NCBI RefSeq assembly: GCF_018835585.1
Contig: NZ_JAHGVE010000022.1
Location: 1 to 64,000, forward strand
DNA from: Pelorhabdus rhamnosifermentans
Lineage (GTDB): Bacteria > Bacillota > Negativicutes > UMGS1260
DNA: 64,000 bases
Direction: 5' to 3'
A program made the position numbers and the translations under genes. Below the pieces are notes generated by a model, which did no database searches, was not told the DNA's origin, and was given only the letters and a program-made list of their open reading frames with translations. The stretch's first letter is position 1. Every line of letters starts with the position of its first letter. This document shows positions 15,788 to 24,834 of the stretch, one piece after another.

Positions 15788-17161
15788 TCATTTCACAAGT
15801 CGCTCGACGAGTTCTTCGCCAGCTTTATAAATATTCCCAGCCCCCATTGTAATAACCAAATCACCTGGTTCCACAATTTCGGCTAAATAGCGGGCAATTT
15901 TAGCCAAATCAGCAATATAAGTCACTTGTTGTTTGGCTTTTTGTTCAACTTCCTCTTTAATAACCTCACCATTAATCCCGTCGATAGCATCTTCACCAGC
16001 TGCATAGATATCTGTCAGAATTAATACATCAGCAGGCTTAAAAGCCATGCCATACTCAGAGCGAAGCAGCTTGGTCCGCGAAAAACGATGCGGTTGAAAC
16101 ACACAAATCAAGCGTTTCGGCTCAGTCTGGCGCGCAGCAAGAAGGGTCGTCGTAATCTCAGTTGGATGATGGGCATAATCATCGACAATCCATACCCCGT
16201 TAATTCTGGCCTTGGTCTGAAACCGACGTTTCGCACCGCGAAATTCGACTAATCCCGCAGCAATGGCGGAAAAATCCAGACCAATTTTGAGTCCCACTGC
16301 AACAGCCGCTAAAGAATTACGAATATTATGTTTTCCTGGCACATTCAGTGTAATAGAGCCAATATACTCCTCACATTGATACAGATCATAATGCGTAACA
16401 GCTCCTTCTGTTCGAATGTTGCGTGCCATAAGATCAGCAGGATGATCAATGGCATAACTCATGAAAGTTCGTCCTAGGGAGTCCGCCATATCACGGATAT
16501 AGGCATTATCAAAACAAAGTACTGCAAAACCATTATCAGCAGGTAAACGGAGCAAAAATTTATGAAACGTCTGCAAAATATTCTCCATTGTACCATAATA
16601 ATCCATGTGATCGTTCTCAATATTCGTAACAACAGCAATTTTGGGTGATAAGTTTAGGAACGAACCATCACTTTCATCTGCCTCAGCTACAAGATACGGG
16701 CCCTTACCGAGTTTAGCATTACCGCCTATGTATTCCAGCTCACCACCAATAATAATAGTCGGATCGACACCTGCCTTTTCAAGCATTAAGGCAATCATAG
16801 ATGTCGTCGTTGTTTTACCGTGAGCTCCAGCAACTGCAATTCCCTGACGCTGATCCATCAAGAAAGCAACGGCTTCTGATCGATGAAAAACGGGAATATT
16901 TTTAGCATGAGCCGCTTGAATTTCAGGATTCGTTTCACGAATGGCTGTTGAAGTCACAATCGCTTCAGCCTGTTCAATGTTGCTTGCATCATGGCCATAA
17001 TATATTTTAGCGCCAAGTTGTTCTAATTTAGCTGACACACTGGATTTACTAATATCAGATCCTGTAATCTCATAGCCTAATTCCAGCATAACTCGGGCAA
17101 TTGCGCTCATGCCAGCTCCGCCTATGCCAACAAAATGGATTTTTTTTATAGAAGTAAACAA
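15788..17161 (-). CDS. murC: UDP-N-acetylmuramate--L-alanine ligase
   Basis: Adds L-alanine to UDP-MurNAc using ATP. The 457-residue protein begins with the Rossmann motif FVGIGGAGMSAIARVMLELG, has the P-loop VAGAHGKTTTTSMIA (about 113-127), the Mur-ligase VTNIENDHMDYYG motif and DDYAHHPTEI near the C-terminal domain. The start is probably TTG 17161 after GGGGGAG. No murB is seen beside it. It follows murG after a 74-nt gap. Confidence 0.96.
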   Translation of the reverse strand: MFTSIKKIHFVGIGGAGMSAIARVMLELGYEITGSDISKSSVSAKLEQLGAKIYYGHDASNIEQAEAIVTSTAIRETNPEIQAAHAKNIPVFHRSEAVAFLMDQRQGIAVAGAHGKTTTTSMIALMLEKAGVDPTIIIGGELEYIGGNAKLGKGPYLVAEADESDGSFLNLSPKIAVVTNIENDHMDYYGTMENILQTFHKFLLRLPADNGFAVLCFDNAYIRDMADSLGRTFMSYAIDHPADLMARNIRTEGAVTHYDLYQCEEYIGSITLNVPGKHNIRNSLAAVAVGLKIGLDFSAIAAGLVEFRGAKRRFQTKARINGVWIVDDYAHHPTEITTTLLAARQTEPKRLICVFQPHRFSRTKLLRSEYGMAFKPADVLILTDIYAAGEDAIDGINGEVIKEEVEQKAKQQVTYIADLAKIARYLAEIVEPGDLVITMGAGNIYKAGEELVERLVK

Positions 17162-17235
17162 ATAAAATTCTCCCCCTTCTTGCGCATCTTACCGATACCT
17201 CATTATATGCGCTGTTCAATTTAGGTGTTACTTTC

Positions 17236-18366
17236 CTATTCTCGATTGCCCGTAAGAGCAATCGCTGCATCAGCAATACAGTCTGCAGCAAGGGGATGCC
17301 CTAGCTTTTTACTTGCAGTAGCCATTGCTGCAAGTTTTTCTGGATCATCAAATAATGCACGAATGACCGTAACAAGCTTTTCCCCAGTCAAATCAGAGTC
17401 GCGAATAACCCGTGCCGCTCCATGTTCTGCCAAGACTCGCGCATTATGTTCTTGATGATTTTCGGCAGCATAAGGATAAGGAATTAATACGGATGGTACA
17501 GCCCGGACAGTTAATTCAGCAAGTCCGATGGCCCCTGCCCGAAATACTGCTAAATCAGCGCAAGCAAGCGCTTGTGGCATGTTATACAGATAAGGCACAA
17601 TCTTAAGATTTCCACTCTTTTCCGGGTATATACCCTTTTCATGCAATTTTCCAACTATGCTATTATACTCGCTTTGACCCGTGATGTGCAAGATTTGGAT
17701 ATCTTTGTGATCCTGAAAGGCTTGATGAACAGCAACCATGGCCAAATTGATACTGCGGGCGCCACGACTGCCGCCTGACACAAGTAGTGTCTTTTTATTT
17801 ATATCAAGACCTAAATCAACTATTGCTTGTTCCCGCTGGGCTGTTAGGACATCAGGCCGAATGGGATTTCCGCTGATAACAACCTTTGTAAATGGAGAAA
17901 AATAGGGTTTTGCTTCTTCATAACCTACAGCAACACAATCAACAAAACGGGCTAATGTTTTATTTGTAATACCAGCAATCACATTTTGTTCTTGAACGAG
18001 CGTTGGTTTTTTCAATAAACTAGCAGCAAGCAAGACAGGCCCACAGACATAACCACCTGTTCCAATAACAATATCTGGCTTGAAATTTCTTATGATTTTA
18101 ATCGATTGCCATAAACTGCCGAAAATTTTAAAAACAGTTTGTACATTTTTAACAGATAACTGCCGCTTAAAACCTTGTACGTCAATTGTTTGGAGCTCAT
18201 AGCCTTCCTTAGGAACAATATCTGCTTCGAGTCCAACCTTTGTCCCAACAAACAAAATTTCGACAGGTTCTTTGGCTTCAAGCAATTTTTTTTCCAAAAC
18301 GCGGGCAATCGTAATAGCTGGGTAAATATGACCGCCAGTTCCCCCGCCTGATAGTATAATTCGCAT
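17236..18366 (-). CDS. murG: Lipid I N-acetylglucosaminyltransferase
   Basis: Peripheral membrane GT28 enzyme adding GlcNAc to lipid I to make lipid II. The 376 residues include the N-terminal GGGTGGHIYPAITIA loop (8-22), a second glycine-rich stretch VSGGSRGARSINLA (about 186-199), and the UDP-GlcNAc site FRAGAIGLAELTVRAVPSVLIPYPYAAENHQ, where SGAxTxxE of many homologs is replaced by RAGAIGLAE. GGAGTGAGACC precedes the ATG. It follows ftsW by 15 nt. Confidence 0.96.
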   Translation of the reverse strand: MRIILSGGGTGGHIYPAITIARVLEKKLLEAKEPVEILFVGTKVGLEADIVPKEGYELQTIDVQGFKRQLSVKNVQTVFKIFGSLWQSIKIIRNFKPDIVIGTGGYVCGPVLLAASLLKKPTLVQEQNVIAGITNKTLARFVDCVAVGYEEAKPYFSPFTKVVISGNPIRPDVLTAQREQAIVDLGLDINKKTLLVSGGSRGARSINLAMVAVHQAFQDHKDIQILHITGQSEYNSIVGKLHEKGIYPEKSGNLKIVPYLYNMPQALACADLAVFRAGAIGLAELTVRAVPSVLIPYPYAAENHQEHNARVLAEHGAARVIRDSDLTGEKLVTVIRALFDDPEKLAAMATASKKLGHPLAADCIADAAIALTGNRE

Positions 18367-18381
18367 GGTCTCACTCCTGCT

Positions 18382-19482
18382 TTATAAACTTACATATCTT
18401 GATATATTTAATAACACTCCAACACCTGCTAAAGTAAAAATCAGCGCCGAACCGCCAAAACTAATAAAAGGCAGCGGAATCCCTGTAACAGGCATCGAGG
18501 CTGTGACAACAGCGATATTCATCAACGCCTGCAGCATGATCATGGTTGTAATGCCTGTAGCAAGTAAACTGCCATAAATGTCGGGTGCAGCTATAGCGAT
18601 GCGAAATCCCCGCCAGGCAAACAAGAAAAATAAAACAATAACTGTCACTGTTCCAATAAGGCCCAATTCTTCCCCCAGAATAGCGAAGATAAAGTCTGTA
18701 TGAGGCTCAGGCAAATAAAGAAATTTTTCTCGGCTCCGTCCCAGTCCAACACCAAATAACCCCCCTGACCCTATAGCATATAAGGATTGAATAATATGAT
18801 AGCCTGTGTCAAGTGGATCAGACCATGGATTACTAAAAGCTAACAGTCGTTTCATCCGGTATGGCTCAACAATGATGGCCGCAACAATGCCTAATACACC
18901 AACAGCTCCCATTGCACCTAAATGGAAAACTTTCGCACCAGCGGCAAAAAGCAAAATAAATACAGTACCAGCAATGGAGAGCGCCGTACCAAGATCAGGC
19001 TCTTTTAAAATCAAACCAAAAACCAACAACAACATAAGTAGCTGTGGCAAGAGTCCCTTTCGAAAACTCAATATTTTCGTCTGAGCCTGTGCCAAACCAT
19101 GGCTCACAAAGAAAACCATCCCCAGTTTGGCAATTTCAGATGGCTGTAAATAAATGGAGCCAAAACCGAGCCAGCGCCTCGCACCATTGACAACGCGGCC
19201 CAAGCCAGGAATCAGTACGAGAATTAATAAAAACAAGGTAACGAAGAGGATAGGCTTTGCCAATTTACGCCACACATGATAATCAATATGCATAGTAACA
19301 AGTAGGGTTATAACACCCAAGGAGGCCCAGATAATTTGCCGTTTAAGAAAATAGTAACTATCATGATAATTCGCATAAGCGGCTACAGCACTCGAACTAT
19401 ATACCATGATAATCCCCACACCCAATAAAAACATGACTGTAAAAAACAGAATGTAATCAGGCGATTTATATCCATTATCCAA
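18382..19482 (-). CDS. ftsW: Lipid II polymerase / SEDS protein FtsW
   Basis: Septal peptidoglycan glycosyltransferase of the SEDS family, about 366 residues with ten predicted membrane helices. Recognisable motifs: YLQPSEIAKLGMVFFV, LKEPDLGTALSIAGTV, and GLGLGRSREKFLYLPEPHTD with the long extracytoplasmic loop, then ILGEELGLIG. The open frame extends to 19596 inside murD, but that segment is not SEDS-like. TTG 19482 is preferred: AAGGAGG (19494-19500) lies 11 nt upstream, and the start falls 17 nt after the murD stop. It should pair with the SpoVD/FtsI-type transpeptidase. Confidence 0.93.
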   Translation of the reverse strand: MDNGYKSPDYILFFTVMFLLGVGIIMVYSSSAVAAYANYHDSYYFLKRQIIWASLGVITLLVTMHIDYHVWRKLAKPILFVTLFLLILVLIPGLGRVVNGARRWLGFGSIYLQPSEIAKLGMVFFVSHGLAQAQTKILSFRKGLLPQLLMLLLVFGLILKEPDLGTALSIAGTVFILLFAAGAKVFHLGAMGAVGVLGIVAAIIVEPYRMKRLLAFSNPWSDPLDTGYHIIQSLYAIGSGGLFGVGLGRSREKFLYLPEPHTDFIFAILGEELGLIGTVTVIVLFFLFAWRGFRIAIAAPDIYGSLLATGITTMIMLQALMNIAVVTASMPVTGIPLPFISFGGSALIFTLAGVGVLLNISRYVSL

Positions 19483-19498
19483 AGCGGCAACAACCTCC

Positions 19499-20854
19499 TT
19501 AACTGAGCAAACGTACGAGCTTCTTAAATACCGTCCCGCGCTCTTCATAGCTCTTAAACATATCATAGCTTGCGCAGGCTGGTGATAATAATACAATATG
19601 CGGCGGAGTAGCTATTTTATACGCCAAGTTTACGGCATCTGCAAAGGTTTTAGCCTCATGAATATTAGCAATTTCGTGAAGTAAAGCTGCTTCTTTAAAC
19701 CGCGCACTGGCCTCACCAAGCAAAATCAGATGATCCACTTTTTCTTTAATAAGTAACATCATTTCAGTGAGATCCGTATTTTTATCTCTGCCGCCCGCAA
19801 TAAGCACAATATGCCCAGCAAAAGCTTCTAATGCCTTAATCGAAGATTCAGGATTGGTAGCCTTTGAATCATTATAATAAGGTACTCCATGAAGAGTGGT
19901 CACAGGTTCAATACGATGTTCAACGCCTTCAAAATTTTCCAGCACCTTCGCAATATCTGTGATGGCCACACCTGCTAAAAAAGAAACAGCCGCAGCAGCA
20001 AGAGCATTTTCAACATTATGAGCGCCCGGAATCTTCATAACACTCACAGGACAGACAGGAAGTTCCTGATCTTTCCAGGAAATCCAAATCTGATCTTTTT
20101 TGATATAAGCGCCTTGCTGTAAGGTTTCTTTACGGCTAAAAAACAGGACTTGTGACTTAGCTCTATCAGCCATAGGTCTCAGCGTAGGATCGTCATAATT
20201 TAGCACTAGGAAATCATCTGACGTCTGTTTAGCAAAAACACGCTCTTTCATGGCAACATAGTTTTCGAATGTCTTATGACGATCAATATGATCAGGTGTA
20301 ATATTCAAAACAGCTGCAATATGAGGCTTAAAATCACGGGCACTTTCCATTTGAAAACTGGATATTTCCGCAACAACAATCCCCTTATCCGTAATATCCT
20401 TCACTTCATCGGATAGGGCTTGTCCAATATTCCCCCCCACCACAACCTCCTTGTTATGGCACGCAATCATTTCACCAATTAAAGTTGTTGTCGTTGTTTT
20501 ACCATTTGTACCTGTTATGGCCACAATCGGTGCCGGACAAAGCTGATAAGCAACTTCCACTTCACTCATGACAAGGATATTTTTAGCCAGAGCCTGCTGA
20601 ACAAAATCTGTATAAATAGATACGCCAGGCGATAAAATAACATAATCCACCCCATCAAGGAGAGCTGCCTCCTGATTTCCTAACGCCAGCTTAATACCCT
20701 TTTCCAGGAGAAAAGAGGGGTCTTTTTTTAATTGATTTAGTGGCTTATTATCACTCAGTGTAACATAGGCCCCAAGATTTTTCAGCACCAGAGCTACAGA
20801 AATACCACTAATACCAGATCCCAAAACGATCACTTTTTTACCATTAAATTGCAT
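19499..20854 (-). CDS. murD: UDP-N-acetylmuramoylalanine--D-glutamate ligase
   Basis: Adds D-glutamate to UDP-MurNAc-L-Ala. About 451 residues: N-terminal Rossmann motif VIVLGSGISGISVALVL, P-loop AITGTNGKTTTTTLIGEM (about 112-129), LNITPDHIDRH, and YYNDSKATNPESSIKAL in the C-terminal half. ATG 20854 has GGAGG at 9-nt spacing; ATG 20860 is only 3 nt from it, so the inner codon is preferred. The 3' end abuts ftsW. Confidence 0.96.
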   Translation of the reverse strand: MQFNGKKVIVLGSGISGISVALVLKNLGAYVTLSDNKPLNQLKKDPSFLLEKGIKLALGNQEAALLDGVDYVILSPGVSIYTDFVQQALAKNILVMSEVEVAYQLCPAPIVAITGTNGKTTTTTLIGEMIACHNKEVVVGGNIGQALSDEVKDITDKGIVVAEISSFQMESARDFKPHIAAVLNITPDHIDRHKTFENYVAMKERVFAKQTSDDFLVLNYDDPTLRPMADRAKSQVLFFSRKETLQQGAYIKKDQIWISWKDQELPVCPVSVMKIPGAHNVENALAAAAVSFLAGVAITDIAKVLENFEGVEHRIEPVTTLHGVPYYNDSKATNPESSIKALEAFAGHIVLIAGGRDKNTDLTEMMLLIKEKVDHLILLGEASARFKEAALLHEIANIHEAKTFADAVNLAYKIATPPHIVLLSPACASYDMFKSYEERGTVFKKLVRLLS

Positions 20855-20856
20855 GT

Positions 20857-21840
20857 TCATCTACCTCCCTGATTCATAATAAGTATACTCAAAGCAAATA
20901 TGCTTAATAGCAAACTTGCTGACCAAAACACGCCGACAACTTTTTGCTCAGACCAACCAGACAATTCAAAATGATGATGAATAGGGCTCATTTTAAATAC
21001 GCGCTTTCCTGTTGTTTTAAACGAAACCACCTGAATCATGACGGATAGTGTTTCCACAACATAAACGCCACCAACGATGATTAATAAAAATTCGGTTTTC
21101 GTCATCACGGCCACAGTTGCCAATACGCCACCTAAAGCCAACGACCCCGTATCCCCCATAAACACTTTGGCAGGATGAATATTATAGACTAAAAACCCCA
21201 GACAAGCACCTGCTGTAGCAAGAGAAAACGCAGCAAGCTCTATATTGCCAAAATAATAGCTAATGAGCGCATAAGTCCCGGCAGAAATTACCGTTGTTCC
21301 TGCAGCAAGTCCGTCCAACCCATCCGTCAAGTTGACGGCATTTGTCGTTCCCACTAATACGAAAAAAATGACAATAAAATATAAGGAACCAAAATCAATG
21401 GATTGATTGAAAAAGGGAATCCATATATCTGTGCCCAAACCAAAATACGACGTAACAACATAAGCCAAAGCAACGGCCATAATAATTTGGCCAAGCAATT
21501 TCTGTTTCGCAGTAAGACCTAAATTGCGTTTTAATACGACCTTAATGAAATCATCAAGAAATCCTAACAGTCCATGACCCAACGTAACAAATAAAGCCAG
21601 CCAAATAGCCGGTTTATCGAAAAAAAACAACAACATGGGCACACAAAGTGCCACTAAGATAATAATTCCTCCCATGGTGGGAGTACCGGCTTTGGCCTGA
21701 TGACTCTTAGGACCCTCCTGACGAATGCTTTGTCCAAATTTTAATCTGTGCAATACGGGAATCAGTAGCGGACCAAGCACAAGTGCCACAATCAAAGCAA
21801 GAATCCCGGAATAAAATATGGTTTGAACCTGTGCGTACAT
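20857..21840 (-). CDS. mraY: Phospho-N-acetylmuramoyl-pentapeptide transferase
   Basis: Integral membrane enzyme that transfers phospho-MurNAc-pentapeptide to undecaprenyl phosphate, giving lipid I. The 327 residues span about ten helices. Conserved cytoplasmic motifs are all visible: KAGTPTMGGI (about 50-59), the DDFIKV aspartates (about 110-115), NLTDGLDGLAAG and FMGDTGSLALGG, and the histidine triad MSPIHHHFELSGW near the C-terminus. GGAGGTAGCATTTT precedes the ATG. It ends next to the murD start, suggesting coupled translation. Confidence 0.98.
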   Translation of the reverse strand: MYAQVQTIFYSGILALIVALVLGPLLIPVLHRLKFGQSIRQEGPKSHQAKAGTPTMGGIIILVALCVPMLLFFFDKPAIWLALFVTLGHGLLGFLDDFIKVVLKRNLGLTAKQKLLGQIIMAVALAYVVTSYFGLGTDIWIPFFNQSIDFGSLYFIVIFFVLVGTTNAVNLTDGLDGLAAGTTVISAGTYALISYYFGNIELAAFSLATAGACLGFLVYNIHPAKVFMGDTGSLALGGVLATVAVMTKTEFLLIIVGGVYVVETLSVMIQVVSFKTTGKRVFKMSPIHHHFELSGWSEQKVVGVFWSASLLLSIFALSILIMNQGGR

Positions 21841-21871
21841 AAAATGCTACCTCCTAAACGCTTCCAATCAT

Positions 21872-23230
21872 TTACTTCACCAACTGTGGAATAAGTTGTT
21901 CCATTTTCATGCCCCGTGAACCTTTGATTAAAATAACATCGCCACTCACAAGCTTCTCATGTAAAACAAGCAATGCTTCAGCCTGATTTTGACAAGCAAA
22001 AACGGCCTTGTGGCCATGAAGCTGAGCCCCATCGGCAATTAACTGTCCCAGTTTTCCTACTGTAACAATAAGATCAACGCCTAATTGAGCCGCAGTCTTG
22101 CCTATATCCCCATGGGCCTGTTCAGCCAATTCGCCCAGTTCAAACATATCTCCCAGCACAGCAACCGTTCGGCCGGAACGTAAGCAAACAAGCGTCTGTA
22201 AAGCGCTCACCATGGATGCCGGACTGGCGTTATAGGCGTCATTAATTATTTGATAGGGGCCAACCTTTTCAATGGCCATGCGCATACCACTAGGTGCAAA
22301 TTGTTTTAAGCCAACAACCATGTCCTTTTCATTCATGCCAAGCTTAAAGCCAGCAGCAAGTGCCGCCAAGGCATTCATCACATTGTGTTCACCCAATGCC
22401 GGAATATGAACAGCGAAACACCGTCCATCATAAGTACAGTCAAAAGATACGCCGTCTACTGAACTTCGCACATTTTTCCCCTGCACATCACTGGCCGCGC
22501 GGAGTCCAAAAGTAATGACAGCACAACGTGCTTTACTGGCCATAGCGGCCACATAAGGATTATCGGCATTCAAGACGACAAATCCCTGCGGATCAATGGC
22601 CTCAACTAATTCCGCCTTAGCTTTGGCAATATTTTCTCGTGAACCGAGCAGTTCCATATGCGTTTCACCAACAGTTGTTACAATACCTGCTGTTGGCCGG
22701 GCAATACGCGTAAGTGCCGTAATTTGCCCAAGCCCTCGCATTCCCATTTCCACCACAGCGACTTCATGTTCTGGCTGCAGTGACAGAAGTGTAAAAGGCA
22801 ACCCAATTTCATTGTTAAAATTAGCCTGCGTCTTCAATACCTTAAACTGCTTGCTTAAGATAGCCGCCAGCATATCTTTCGTTGTTGTTTTGCCATTAGA
22901 TCCTGTAATGGCAATAACAGGGAGAGTAAATCGCTGACGGTGATAAGCCGCAATATCTTGTAAAGCCTTAAGAGTGTCATCACACTTGATCACAGGCAAA
23001 GAATCCGGTACAACAACATTTTGGCTGACAAGTACCCCTGCTGCCCCCTGTTGGACAACAGCAGAAGTAAATTGATGACCATCAAAATTTTCACCCATAA
23101 GAGCAATAAAAAGCTGACCCGATTTTATTTTCCTGCTATCGGTACAAATACCAGAAAAATTGCAATCACTTCCAGCAACAAGTTGACCACCTGTGGCAAG
23201 ACAAATTTCATTTAACGTAAATTTAGCCAT
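21872..23230 (-). CDS. murF: UDP-MurNAc-tripeptide--D-Ala-D-Ala ligase
   Basis: Attaches the D-Ala-D-Ala dipeptide made by Ddl to the UDP-MurNAc-tripeptide. The 452 residues carry the N-terminal SGICTDSRKIKSGQLFIAL uridine-binding fold, P-loop AITGSNGKTTTKDMLAA (about 108-124), GIVTTVGETHMELLGS and NDAYNASPASMVSAL in the C-terminal half. The ATG overlaps the murE stop by one base, with a weak GGAGA site inside murE, so translation is likely coupled. Confidence 0.96.
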   Translation of the reverse strand: MAKFTLNEICLATGGQLVAGSDCNFSGICTDSRKIKSGQLFIALMGENFDGHQFTSAVVQQGAAGVLVSQNVVVPDSLPVIKCDDTLKALQDIAAYHRQRFTLPVIAITGSNGKTTTKDMLAAILSKQFKVLKTQANFNNEIGLPFTLLSLQPEHEVAVVEMGMRGLGQITALTRIARPTAGIVTTVGETHMELLGSRENIAKAKAELVEAIDPQGFVVLNADNPYVAAMASKARCAVITFGLRAASDVQGKNVRSSVDGVSFDCTYDGRCFAVHIPALGEHNVMNALAALAAGFKLGMNEKDMVVGLKQFAPSGMRMAIEKVGPYQIINDAYNASPASMVSALQTLVCLRSGRTVAVLGDMFELGELAEQAHGDIGKTAAQLGVDLIVTVGKLGQLIADGAQLHGHKAVFACQNQAEALLVLHEKLVSGDVILIKGSRGMKMEQLIPQLVK

Positions 23231-24720
23231 TATTTAAGTTCTCCAATCACTTCACGCACAACTTGGCGATCATCAAAATCAATGGTCTTATCCTTTAAAA
23301 TCTGATAGGTTTCATGACCTTTTCCAGCAATCATAACAATATCATCGTGCTGAGCTATTCGGAGCGCCGCAGCAATGGCCTGACGACGATCCGGAATCAT
23401 TTCATACTGCTTCTTCGGCGTCAAAGCCGCAAGAATACCAACTTCTACTTCTTTTAAAATAATCAGTGGATCTTCACTGCGTGGATTATCAGAAGTAGCA
23501 ATGACGACATCAGAATAAGAAGCCGCAATTTTCCCCATAATCGGCCGTTTAGTCCGATCACGGTCACCTCCGCATCCAAAGACTGTAATAATTCGACCAC
23601 TTGCCACTTCTTGCGCTGTCTTTAGAATATTTTCCAAACCGTCAGGCGTATGAGCATAATCAACAATAACGGTAAAATCCTGGTCAGCGTCCACAAGCTC
23701 AAAGCGGCCAGGCACAGTCGTAAACTCTTCCATTGCCCCCTTAATGACAGCGGGGGCAATCTTCTCCGCCAAAGCCGCCCCAATAGCGGCTAAAGAATTA
23801 TAAACATTAAATAGTCCGGTAATTTTTAAAGAAAGCGCCAGTTCGCCTGCCTCACTGTGAACAGTAAATGCTGAATTTCTTGCCGCCACATGAATATTGT
23901 CAGCTTGAATATTGCCTTTACCATGAAGTGAATAGGTATAAATATCACCACTCGCACAATCAATCATCGTTTGACTTGCTTCGTCATCTTTGTTAACTAC
24001 AGCCCACTTATTGCTTTTCGTTACATCTTTTCCTAATGATTGAAATAAAAGGGATTTGGCATTACGATAGTTTTCCAGCGTTTTATGATAATCTAAATGA
24101 TCTTGTGTCAAGTTTGTAAAAATAGCACCATCAAATTCACAGCCAGCAATGCGCTGCATGGCAAGAGAATGCGAAGACACTTCCATCACAACATAATCCA
24201 TGCCCGCCTCAACCATTTGTACCAAAATTTGCTGTAAATCAATGACATCGGGTGTCGTATTCTTGACAGGCAGAACTTTATCTCCCACAAGCGTCTGAAT
24301 AGTACCGCTAATGCCGACTTTAAATCCTGCTGCTTTTAAAATTCCTGCCAAAAGATAGGACGTTGTTGTCTTGCCATTTGTGCCTGTAATCCCAATCATC
24401 CGCAATTTTCGTGCGGGATAGTCATAGAAAAAGGGTGCCAGAATTTGCATGGCTGCCCGTGTATCAGCTACTTTAATGACCGTCAAATCACTACTACAAG
24501 GCGGAATAGCTTGATCAACAAGAACAGCCATAGCCCCTTTTTGCTTGGCCTCATCAATATAGTCATGTCCATCGACATGAGCGCCGTGAAGACAAACAAA
24601 CAAACTGCCTTGTTTCACTTTTCTTGAATCATAAGCCATATCGGCAATCAAACAGTCTTGATTGCCTGTTACACTTGCCTGTGGAATGAGATGAAGTAGT
24701 TCCTGCAAATTTTTTGTCAT
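23230..24720 (-). CDS. murE: UDP-MurNAc-L-Ala-D-Glu--meso-diaminopimelate ligase
   Basis: Adds the third stem-peptide residue. The 496-residue enzyme has DMAYDSRKVKQGSLFVCL, P-loop GITGTNGKTTTSYLLAG, NLTQDHLDYHKTLENY and, decisively, DNPRSEDP (about 410-417): DNPR marks meso-diaminopimelate rather than lysine specificity. The ATG at 24720 follows GGAGG at 11 nt; the frame's upstream TTG 24738 lies over that site and is rejected. The product implies a DAP-type wall. Confidence 0.96.
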   Translation of the reverse strand: MTKNLQELLHLIPQASVTGNQDCLIADMAYDSRKVKQGSLFVCLHGAHVDGHDYIDEAKQKGAMAVLVDQAIPPCSSDLTVIKVADTRAAMQILAPFFYDYPARKLRMIGITGTNGKTTTSYLLAGILKAAGFKVGISGTIQTLVGDKVLPVKNTTPDVIDLQQILVQMVEAGMDYVVMEVSSHSLAMQRIAGCEFDGAIFTNLTQDHLDYHKTLENYRNAKSLLFQSLGKDVTKSNKWAVVNKDDEASQTMIDCASGDIYTYSLHGKGNIQADNIHVAARNSAFTVHSEAGELALSLKITGLFNVYNSLAAIGAALAEKIAPAVIKGAMEEFTTVPGRFELVDADQDFTVIVDYAHTPDGLENILKTAQEVASGRIITVFGCGGDRDRTKRPIMGKIAASYSDVVIATSDNPRSEDPLIILKEVEVGILAALTPKKQYEMIPDRRQAIAAALRIAQHDDIVMIAGKGHETYQILKDKTIDFDDRQVVREVIGELK

Positions 24721-24834
24721 AGAAAATAAATCCTCCAACTTATCATAATAATAACCAATCCATTTCTTATCTTACTGCTAATATTGCCGACTTACTAGTA
24801 TCTTACACAAATAAACAGGATATGTTTGGCTTTT

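Noticed and set aside
19483-19596. N-terminal extension of FtsW to 19596
   Set aside because: It lies over murD and is not SEDS-like; TTG 19482 with AAGGAGG 11 nt upstream fits better.
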